From: an uncultured Erysipelotrichaceae bacterium
GTDB lineage: Bacteria > Bacillota_I > Bacilli_A > Erysipelotrichales > Coprobacillaceae
DNA length: 5,157 bases
Assembly: GCA_937917505.1 (NCBI GenBank)
Contig: CALDMQ010000227.1
Coordinates: forward strand, 1 to 5,157
Direction of reading: 5' to 3'
The notes beneath the pieces are model-generated. The model was not told the origin of the DNA. It saw only the letters and a list, made by a program, of their open reading frames with translations, and made no database searches. Shown here one piece after another: positions 1 through 5,157 of the stretch. A program made the translations under genes and the position numbers. The number at the start of each line of letters is the position of its first letter. Position 1 is the stretch's first letter.

Positions 1-814
1 GAGCTAATATACGCATGATTGAGTCAAAGGGAAGAAACATATCACAAACAAAGAACACAACAGTTCCATAAATATTCAATAAAATATGGAAACAAGTTAA
101 ACGTTTTGCATTGTCACAACTTGTAAGAGATGCTAAAAAAGCAGTTATACACGTCCCAATATTAAATCCATAAATCATAGATAACCCTATAGATAATGGA
201 ATAAAACCTTGATGTGATAAAGCTTGTAAAATACCTAATGACGCAGATGAGCTTTGAATAATACATGTAAACATAACACCAAATAAAATTGCCAATACTG
301 GATGAGATAAAGTTTTCATCAAATTCATAAAATACGTATTATATTGTAAAGGTTTTAAAGAAATTGACATCATATCTAATCCCATAAACAAAACACCTAA
401 TCCAATCATCATATAACCAATGTTTTGACATTTTTCTTTTTGAATAAAAAGAAGTAAACATACGCCAATTAAAGATAATAATGGTGCAATCATACCAATA
501 TTCAAGGCAATCATAACTCCAGTAATTGTTGTTCCAATATTTGCACCCATAACTACCCATATTGCATTTTTTAATTTCATAACTTTTGCATTCACAAAAC
601 CAATCAAAAGAATAGTCATCGCAGAAGAACTTTGAATTAAACAAGTGATAAGTGTACCTGCCAATATAGCTTTAATCTTAGTATCTGTCATCTTCCCTAA
701 AATGATTTCTAATCGTTTCCCCGCTAACTCCTCTAATCCCTCTGACATCACTTTCATCCCAAAAAGAAAGAGCGATAATCCCCCTATTGTACCTAAAAAA
801 TGATGTATTTGCAT
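1..814 (-). CDS. Na+/phosphate cotransporter family protein (NptA/PNaS type), C-terminus beyond window
   Basis: This is an inner-membrane protein of the Na/Pi-cotransporter family (PNaS), expected to bring in phosphate with sodium, although some members may act in export or carry other anions. The 271 codons in view show the family's inverted duplicated core. The first half has QSSSA at residues 61-65 followed by GANIGTT at 90-96. The second half repeats this with QSSSA at 187-191 and GFNIGTC at 216-222. Each QSSS lies in a re-entrant hydrophobic hairpin, and hydrophobic segments cover roughly residues 5-20, 48-73, 84-124, 132-150, 172-200 and 205-230. The frame is open from the ATG to the window edge. 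The start is fixed by GGGAGG at 820-825, five bases upstream. Family members often reach about 540 residues with a C-terminal PhoU-like domain, which cannot be seen here. The gene follows the AI-2E family gene by 35 bp with no terminator between, so the two are probably co-transcribed. The family call is secure; the substrate is inferred. Confidence 0.93.
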   Translation of the reverse strand, partial: MQIHHFLGTIGGLSLFLFGMKVMSEGLEELAGKRLEIILGKMTDTKIKAILAGTLITCLIQSSSAMTILLIGFVNAKVMKLKNAIWVVMGANIGTTITGVMIALNIGMIAPLLSLIGVCLLLFIQKEKCQNIGYMMIGLGVLFMGLDMMSISLKPLQYNTYFMNLMKTLSHPVLAILFGVMFTCIIQSSSASLGILQALSHQGFIPLSIGLSMIYGFNIGTCITAFLASLTSCDNAKRLTCFHILLNIYGTVVFFVCDMFLPFDSIMRILA

Positions 815-835
815 ATAGACCTCCCAATCTATATA
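812..835 (-). promoter_or_regulatory. Ribosome-binding site in a possible start-codon hairpin, cotransporter gene
   Basis: The Shine-Dalgarno sequence GGGAGG (820-825) lies five bases before the ATG at 812-814. The bases around it can fold. AUAUAGA (828-834) is perfectly complementary to UCUAUAU (813-819), and U835-G812 adds a wobble pair. The eight-base loop (820-827) displays the whole Shine-Dalgarno sequence, while the AUG is paired in the stem. The stem is almost all A-U and therefore weak. The ribosome-binding site is secure; any regulatory role for the fold is inference. Confidence 0.45.
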
Positions 836-849
836 TATGAGAACATTCT

Positions 850-1878
850 TTATTCTTGCATGATGACTTGTTTTGCCTTATAAAAAACACCTAAATTCTT
901 CAATAATTCTAATATAACACATACATAAGATAACAAAATTGGAGAAAAGATCATACCAATAATACCAAACACATCACCAAACAATGACAATGCAATGAAT
1001 AATGCAATGGGATGTATTCGAATAGATTTAGAAAATAAATAGGGTTGTAAGTAAGAAGATTCTAAATATTGTAAAACGACAATCGTAATAAACGTAGCAT
1101 ATCCTAGTTCTGGTTGAATAAAATACTCATAGATTACTAAAGGTATTCCTCCAATATAAGGTCCAATATAAGGAATAAGATTCGTAATAGCTAAAAACAA
1201 CGCTATCCATAAAACTAATTCTCTATCTATAAAATAAAAAGGAATAAAACATAAAATCAAGAAAAATAAAAAATCCAATGCCAGAGATTTCATAAATTGA
1301 TAAGTCAATAATTTTAATTTCTTTAATGATTGCATACATAATCCTTGTTTAGAAAACGGTAAATAAACAATCATTCTTTCAACAAGGTGCAAATTATCAT
1401 AAGAAAGATAAAAAGAAATTCCCATTGCAAGTAAAATATTTGTAACCCAATAAATCAAAGATTGTGTCCACCCATTTAACAAATCCATCAAATAATCTAA
1501 GACTTGATACTGTTCTAAAAAATCAATAATCGTAGAAAAAATAGGATTGATTTTTAACCCATCATTACAAATCTGCTTATAAAAATACACACATTTATCC
1601 AAAATATAAGGAGCCACAAAATAACACCCTATAATAAATAACAAAGATAAAGTTACATATATATGAATCACTACAACCTTTCTATCCAATCTATCATTCA
1701 CAAAATAATCAATCACAGGATCTAATAAAAAATGAAAAAAGATAGCTATAATCAAAGGAAAGAACAATTGAAAAACATAACATAAAAAAGACCAAACTTG
1801 AAACAAAGTCCAAACGTAATACAGTAAAATCAAACAAATTGTATATAAAATAATATTCTTTAATTGATATTCTCGCAT
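850..1878 (-). CDS. AI-2E family transporter (YdiK/YrrI-like membrane protein)
   Basis: This is a multispanning membrane protein of 342 residues, the usual size for the AI-2E_transport family (PF01594). The family is named after a proposed autoinducer-2 exporter, but other members are Na+/H+ or Na+/Li+ antiporters or have no known substrate, so the substrate here is open. The layout is typical. There are hydrophobic segments near residues 9-28, 31-52 and 68-90, then a polar stretch to about 137, then further segments near 138-160, 199-217, 221-250 and 259-272, with a last pair at 289-325. The signature loop NLIPYIGPYIGGIP lies at 233-246. The conserved Q-x-L-E-x(4)-L-Q-P stretch begins at Q270, followed by P290 and the GIIGMIFSP block at 305-313. 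I chose the ATG at 1876-1878 because GGGGTGA at 1884-1890 sits five bases before it. A GTG at 1885-1887 would add three residues but lies inside that ribosome-binding site. The gene begins about 18 bases after an intrinsic terminator and leads into the cotransporter gene. Confidence 0.93.
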   Translation of the reverse strand: MREYQLKNIILYTICLILLYYVWTLFQVWSFLCYVFQLFFPLIIAIFFHFLLDPVIDYFVNDRLDRKVVVIHIYVTLSLLFIIGCYFVAPYILDKCVYFYKQICNDGLKINPIFSTIIDFLEQYQVLDYLMDLLNGWTQSLIYWVTNILLAMGISFYLSYDNLHLVERMIVYLPFSKQGLCMQSLKKLKLLTYQFMKSLALDFLFFLILCFIPFYFIDRELVLWIALFLAITNLIPYIGPYIGGIPLVIYEYFIQPELGYATFITIVVLQYLESSYLQPYLFSKSIRIHPIALFIALSLFGDVFGIIGMIFSPILLSYVCVILELLKNLGVFYKAKQVIMQE

Positions 1879-1883
1879 TATGT

Positions 1884-1890
1884 TCACCCC
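1884..1890 (-). promoter_or_regulatory. Ribosome-binding site that decides the AI-2E gene start
   Basis: GGGGTGA resembles GGAGGTGA, the complement of the 16S rRNA 3' end, and stands five bases before the ATG at 1876-1878. It contains the alternative GTG (1885-1887), which has no convincing Shine-Dalgarno sequence of its own. This favours the ATG start. Confidence 0.7.
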
Positions 1891-1896
1891 GCTTAT

Positions 1897-1925
1897 AAAA
1901 GAAAAGGACTAATTTTTAGTCCTTT
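1897..1925 (-). terminator. Intrinsic terminator after the small peptide gene
   Basis: AAAGGACTAA (1916-1925 on this strand) pairs perfectly with TTAGTCCTTT (1903-1912) around a three-base AAA loop, giving a 10-bp stem. The minus-strand RNA then continues UCUUUU (1902-1897), a U-rich tract as expected for Rho-independent termination. The plus-strand side continues GTACTTAAAG, which is a poorer U-tract, so the minus orientation is preferred. It begins four bases after the TAA of the 45-residue gene and probably ends the mnmA-recD2-small peptide transcript. The stem has only three G-C pairs per arm, so termination may be partial, which would let the AI-2E gene be transcribed by read-through. 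Confidence 0.8.
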
Positions 1926-1929
1926 GTAC

Positions 1930-2067
1930 TTAAAGTTGTTCTTTAATTGCTTTTTTAGCCTTATGAACTGAATGTTCAATATCATTTGCACAAGGCATGT
2001 CGCTCATAAAGATCATTGCAGCAGCAACAATCCCTGCCGAAAAGAAAGCAACTGTTAATTTAGACAT
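1930..2067 (-). CDS. Small 45-residue protein with one N-terminal membrane segment, function unknown
   Basis: I do not recognise this peptide. It starts MSKLTVAFFSAG, and residues 4-21 are hydrophobic with a small-residue patch (AGIVAAA, 11-17), long enough for one membrane helix or an uncleaved signal anchor. A short MSDMPCAND linker with a lone Cys at 26 follows. Residues 29-45 form a charged, probably helical tail with Lys at 36, 38, 39 and 42. The reading is supported by the strong ribosome-binding site AAAGGAGTGA at 2074-2083, by an ATG start, by the 42-bp gap after recD2, and by an intrinsic terminator four bases after the stop. It sits where Bacillus genomes, as I recall, also carry tiny membrane-type genes near recD2 and yrrI, so it may be a positional counterpart; that is inference. 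It is too short for many gene callers and may be missing from standard annotations. Confidence 0.75.
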   Translation of the reverse strand: MSKLTVAFFSAGIVAAAMIFMSDMPCANDIEHSVHKAKKAIKEQL

Positions 2068-2073
2068 AATGTG

Positions 2074-2083
2074 TCACTCCTTT
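2074..2083 (-). promoter_or_regulatory. Strong ribosome-binding site for the small peptide
   Basis: AAAGGAGTGA is a near-consensus Shine-Dalgarno sequence, with nine bases between GGAG and the ATG at 2065-2067. It is the main evidence that the 45-codon frame is translated. Confidence 0.8.
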
Positions 2084-2109
2084 AAAAGTACATTCTTAGT
2101 ATGTTCATC

Positions 2110-4302
2110 TTATATGAAATCATACAAAGAAATTTCCTTATAAGTTAACAATCTTTCTTTGAGTGTTGTCTTTCTTCTTTCATCATGTTGATTTTCAATA
2201 CCATAACAAAATGCTCCATGATCACCTAATATAAATAGAGATTGCTTAGCCCTAGTTAAACCTGTATAAATCAAATTCTTTTTTAACATCATATAATAAT
2301 CTTTAATAAGTGGCATGATGACAATTTTAAATTCATTCCCTTGTGATTTATGGATACTCATACAATAAGCATGAGTGAGTGTATAAAATTGATCAGGTGT
2401 ATATTCCACAATTGTCCCATCGAAATTAACAATCAATGTATCACTTAAATATTCAAAGTTATCTTTATAACATATCTCCTCTAAAACACCAATATCACCG
2501 TTAAACACATTATCATCAACTCTATTTTTTAATTGTAGAACCTTATCACCTTCTCTAAAAATACGTTTTCCTACACGTAATTCATTTTTCCATTCCTCTT
2601 TTGGATTTAAAAGTTCTTGAAGACAATCATTTAAAGCATCAATACCAGCTACACCATTATACATCGGAGCTAAGACTTGAATATCATTTGCATCATAACC
2701 ATCTTGCATAGCTTTTTCTACCAATGTTCTCACATATCCGACAACTTCATAAGGTGCACATGATTGAAAATGAATATCATGATAATCTTTAAATAAAGAT
2801 GTTTCATAACTATTATTTCGTATACTATGCGCTAATTCCACAATACCACTTTCTTGAGATTGTCGATAAATATGATTCAACCGAATCGTTGGTATTTTTT
2901 TACTTTCTATTAAATCTTTTAAAACATGACCAGGTGCAACTGATGGTAATTGTTCATCATCACCAATCAATAAAATTCGCGAAACTTTATAAGAAGCATC
3001 TAACAATTTGGAAAACAATAAACTATCAACCATTGAAAACTCATCAATAACTAATAAATCAATATCCAATGGGTTTTGTGCATTCACTGCAAATGTATTT
3101 GTATGTAAATCCCATTTTAACAAACGATGAATTGTACAAGCTTCTAGACCAGTGACTTCACTTAAACGTTTCGAAGCACGTCCAGTCGGTGCAACCAAAG
3201 CAATCTTTTGATCAGGATCAAGCATACGATAAAGTTTGATAATCGCTTCTACAATCGTTGTTTTCCCTGTTCCAGGTCCACCTGTTAAAATCATAGCAGA
3301 ATGTTTTAGAAAAACAGAAATCGCTTCTTTTTGTAAATCATCATATGTAATAGATAATCGATCTTCTAATTGCTTTAACAACAAAGATACTTCTTCATCA
3401 TCATAGACATAATCCTCTGCACTTAACCATCTTTGAAAAGAATGAACAATTTCTATTTCACTTTGATATAAATCAAAAGGGTAATAACGTTCTTCTTCTA
3501 AAACAATCTTTTTTGCATCTATTAAATACAATAACTCCTCTTCAAATTGTTCATAAGAGACACTTGGAATATAACGACGAAATCTCTTATACATCATTTC
3601 TTGACAATGAAATGTACTCCCATCTTGAAAACAAGCTTCCTTTAATGCATATAAAATGGCTGCACGTATACGATTATCGTCCATTGGGTCAATACCTATT
3701 TTTAAAGCAAGATCATCGGCTGTTTTAAAACCAATACCATCAATATCATCAATTAATTGATAAGGATTATTTTGTAAAATTTCAAGTGTTTTTTCTTGAT
3801 AAACAGCTTGAATTAAAGCTAAATGTTTTGTACTAATCCCATGTCCCATAAAGAACGATAAAACCTCTTGATCAAAATCTTGTGATTTTAAAACTTCAAT
3901 GATTGTCGCTTTTTTCTTTTCATTCATCCCTCTGACTTGATTTAAAACATTTGGATCTTCTTTGATTCGGCTTAATGCATCTTCTCCCAAAATTTCCACA
4001 ATAGCCGTTGCTTGTTTTTCTCCAATTCCTTTAAACAATGCACTAGATAAATAGCGAATGATTTCGCTTTTATCATCCGCTAATATAATTTCATAAGATT
4101 GAATCTGGAATTGTTTTCCATATTTATGATGCATTATAAAATCACCAGTAAAATGATATTTATCTTGAGGATTGACATAACTCATATATCCCGTTGCTAA
4201 AACAGGTTTACTTTCTTCCTCAACATCAATCAAACAAACAATAAATTTTGTTTCCTCACTATAAAAACGCACATGTTTAATAATTCCAGTATATTCTAAC
4301 AT
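2110..4302 (-). CDS. recD2: RecD2-type ATP-dependent 5'-3' DNA helicase (YrrC-like)
   Basis: This is a superfamily 1B helicase of the RecD2 class, found in bacteria independently of RecBC and linked in Bacillus to DNA repair and replication-fork maintenance. It is complete at 730 residues, at the short end of a family that usually runs about 720-850. An N-terminal OB-like region (about 1-75) is followed by helix-hairpin-helix elements near 88-110, 122-138 and 184-204 (DGIGFKTADDLA). These are the features that separate RecD2 from RecBCD-type RecD. The motor motifs are all present: Q motif near Q324, Walker A GGPGTGKTT at 341-349, motif Ia APTGRASKRL at 371-380, Walker B VIDEFSMVD at 418-426, motif III GDDEQLPSVAPG at 447-458, motif IV LNHIYRQ at 475-481, motif V around MSIHKSQGNEF at 648-658, and motif VI YTGLTRAKQ at 679-687. 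The FNGDIG segment (600-605) matches the usual domain 2B region. The ATG overlaps the mnmA stop by one base and the upstream frame offers no other start, so translational coupling is likely. No key residue is missing. Confidence 0.96.
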   Translation of the reverse strand: MLEYTGIIKHVRFYSEETKFIVCLIDVEEESKPVLATGYMSYVNPQDKYHFTGDFIMHHKYGKQFQIQSYEIILADDKSEIIRYLSSALFKGIGEKQATAIVEILGEDALSRIKEDPNVLNQVRGMNEKKKATIIEVLKSQDFDQEVLSFFMGHGISTKHLALIQAVYQEKTLEILQNNPYQLIDDIDGIGFKTADDLALKIGIDPMDDNRIRAAILYALKEACFQDGSTFHCQEMMYKRFRRYIPSVSYEQFEEELLYLIDAKKIVLEEERYYPFDLYQSEIEIVHSFQRWLSAEDYVYDDEEVSLLLKQLEDRLSITYDDLQKEAISVFLKHSAMILTGGPGTGKTTIVEAIIKLYRMLDPDQKIALVAPTGRASKRLSEVTGLEACTIHRLLKWDLHTNTFAVNAQNPLDIDLLVIDEFSMVDSLLFSKLLDASYKVSRILLIGDDEQLPSVAPGHVLKDLIESKKIPTIRLNHIYRQSQESGIVELAHSIRNNSYETSLFKDYHDIHFQSCAPYEVVGYVRTLVEKAMQDGYDANDIQVLAPMYNGVAGIDALNDCLQELLNPKEEWKNELRVGKRIFREGDKVLQLKNRVDDNVFNGDIGVLEEICYKDNFEYLSDTLIVNFDGTIVEYTPDQFYTLTHAYCMSIHKSQGNEFKIVIMPLIKDYYMMLKKNLIYTGLTRAKQSLFILGDHGAFCYGIENQHDERRKTTLKERLLTYKEISLYDFI

Positions 4303-5157
4303 TATAAATATGTAATCTCCTTATCATCTTTATAAACCTTTTCAATCGTTCCTCCGCCAAGGCAAATATCACCATTATAAAAGACTGCTGCTTGTCCAGG
4401 AGTTACAGCTTTAACAGGTTGTTTAAACGATACATAAAGTGTTGTTTCATCAATAAAATGAATAGTCACATCATTATCTTTTTGACGATATCTAAACTTA
4501 GCAGTACATTCATATTCACCCTCAGGTTTTTTACTTAAATTCCAATTAACATCACTAATGAGAGCTCCTTCACTCATTAACCATTCATTTTGATCCCCTT
4601 GACAAACATATAAAACATTATCATCATAATCTTTTCCAACCACAAACCATGCATCACCAGGACCACCAATATTCAAACCTTTTCTTTGTCCAATTGTATA
4701 ATACATAATTCCTTGATGCATGCCAACAACTTTCTTTGTTTCAATATCAACCATCTTTCCCTCTTGAGCAGGAATATAATTCTTCAAGAACTCTCTAAAA
4801 TCTCTTTCACCAATAAAACAAATTCCTGTACTATCTTTTTTATGAGCAACTGGTAATTCTAATTCTTCCGCAAGCTTTCTCACCTCAGGTTTTGTAAGAT
4901 GCCCAATAGGAAATAAAGAAGATTGAAGTTGCTTTTGATTTAATTGACATAAGAAATAAGTTTGATCTTTATTATTATCGACACCTCTTAACATGATAGA
5001 ATCCCCTCCATCATGATGTTCCACTCTTGCATAATGTCCTGTCGCAATATAATCTGCATCAATTGATTTTGCATAATCTAAAAAGGCCTTAAACTTAATA
5101 TGTTTATTACATAAAATATCTGGATTTGTTTTATTGGTGAAAGAGATTTTAGAGAGT
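4302..5157 (-). CDS. mnmA: tRNA 2-thiouridine(34) synthase MnmA, N-terminus beyond window
   Basis: MnmA is a cytoplasmic enzyme that puts sulfur on C2 of the wobble uridine (U34) of tRNAs for Lys, Glu and Gln. It adenylates the base with ATP and then uses persulfide sulfur relayed from a cysteine desulfurase. The window holds 284 codons plus the stop. About 86 residues, including the SGGVDS ATP-binding loop, lie beyond the right edge. Numbered within the fragment, the catalytic nucleophile is Cys16 (NPDILCNKHIKF) and the sulfur-carrying cysteine is Cys113 (DSTGICFIGER). Their 97-residue spacing equals that of E. coli Cys102 and Cys199 as I recall them. Also present are ATGHYAR (38-44), LRGVDNNKDQTYFL (56-69), YTIGQRKG (153-160), KFRYRQ (220-225) and the C-terminal barrel signature VTPGQAAVFY...CLGGG (251-269). 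A GTG at 5022-5024 is internal, since conserved sequence continues upstream of it. The stop shares one base with the recD2 start. The TPR gene often found next to mnmA in Firmicutes is absent on this side. Confidence 0.97.
   Translation of the reverse strand, partial: LSKISFTNKTNPDILCNKHIKFKAFLDYAKSIDADYIATGHYARVEHHDGGDSIMLRGVDNNKDQTYFLCQLNQKQLQSSLFPIGHLTKPEVRKLAEELELPVAHKKDSTGICFIGERDFREFLKNYIPAQEGKMVDIETKKVVGMHQGIMYYTIGQRKGLNIGGPGDAWFVVGKDYDDNVLYVCQGDQNEWLMSEGALISDVNWNLSKKPEGEYECTAKFRYRQKDNDVTIHFIDETTLYVSFKQPVKAVTPGQAAVFYNGDICLGGGTIEKVYKDDKEITYL
4317..4322 (-). promoter_or_regulatory. recD2 ribosome-binding site with long spacing, inside mnmA
   Basis: AAGGAG lies within the last codons of mnmA, 14 bases before the recD2 ATG (4300-4302). 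That is longer than the usual 5-10 bases. The only other codons in frame before the upstream stop at 4321-4323 are non-start codons or ATA, so the ATG stands. The long spacing suggests that initiation relies partly on ribosomes finishing mnmA. Confidence 0.6.

Noticed and set aside
339..644. Open frame of 101 codons on the minus strand
   Set aside because: It is a shadow of the Na/Pi cotransporter gene in another frame. The cotransporter frame is open throughout and carries both QSSSA repeats, whereas this frame gives an unlikely Tyr/Trp/Cys-rich protein.
678..890. Open frame of 70 codons on the minus strand
   Set aside because: It crosses the end of the AI-2E gene, the intergenic ribosome-binding site and the start of the cotransporter gene in a different frame, and shows no family features.
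1885..1887. GTG as the start of the AI-2E gene
   Set aside because: It lies inside the GGGGTGA ribosome-binding site that correctly positions the ATG nine bases further on, and has no good site of its own.
1964..1978. TGAAC-N5-GTTCA palindrome resembling a LexA/DinR box, of interest because recD2 is a repair gene
   Set aside because: The Bacillus-type SOS box has four central bases, not five. The palindrome lies inside the small peptide's coding sequence and downstream of recD2, so it is best taken as chance.
2089..2106. Imperfect palindrome between recD2 and the small peptide gene as a possible terminator
   Set aside because: Only four consecutive pairs form around a seven-base loop, and no U-tract follows on either strand.
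2799..3050. Plus-strand open frame of 83 codons
   Set aside because: It is antisense to the conserved helicase motifs of recD2, has no ribosome-binding site worth noting and a low-complexity composition.
3513..3728. Plus-strand open frame of 71 codons
   Set aside because: It is antisense to the recD2 region between its helix-hairpin-helix and motor domains and is explained as a shadow of that gene.
5022..5024. GTG as the start of a shorter MnmA
   Set aside because: The same frame continues upstream with conserved MnmA sequence, including the catalytic cysteine and ATGHYAR, so the gene simply runs past the window edge.

Overview
The window is AT-rich, compact DNA with every supported gene on the minus strand. 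It looks like a low-GC Firmicute, and the codon use and protein sequences suggest the Erysipelotrichia/Coprobacillus side of the phylum (inference; no database was available). All gaps between genes are 52 bp or shorter. There is no sign of a mobile element, CRISPR array, rRNA or tRNA.

Reading in the direction of transcription (high to low coordinates), the window enters mnmA, the tRNA 2-thiouridylase, without its N-terminus (4302-5157). The last base of its TAA stop is the A of the ATG of recD2 (2110-4302), a complete RecD2-type 5'-3' DNA helicase. After 42 bp comes an unrecognised 45-residue peptide with one hydrophobic segment (1930-2067) and its own strong ribosome-binding site. Its stop codon is followed almost at once by an intrinsic terminator (1897-1925). 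The terminator ends about 18 bases before an AI-2E/YdiK-type multispanning membrane protein (850-1878). That gene is followed 35 bp later by an Na+/phosphate cotransporter-family protein that runs off the left edge (1-814).

The likely units are mnmA-recD2-small peptide, ending at the terminator, and AI-2E-cotransporter. No consensus promoter is visible between them, so the second unit may depend on read-through of the terminator. The first unit pairs tRNA wobble-uridine thiolation with DNA repair. This pairing is a recurring gene neighbourhood in Firmicutes, not evidence of a shared pathway. In Bacillus-like genomes a TPR-protein gene usually lies between mnmA and recD2; it is absent here.

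The window is mostly conserved housekeeping content and I see no clear new system. The points most worth a second look are the small peptide, the terminator placed against the AI-2E ribosome-binding site, and a hairpin that displays the cotransporter's Shine-Dalgarno sequence in its loop while pairing its start codon.
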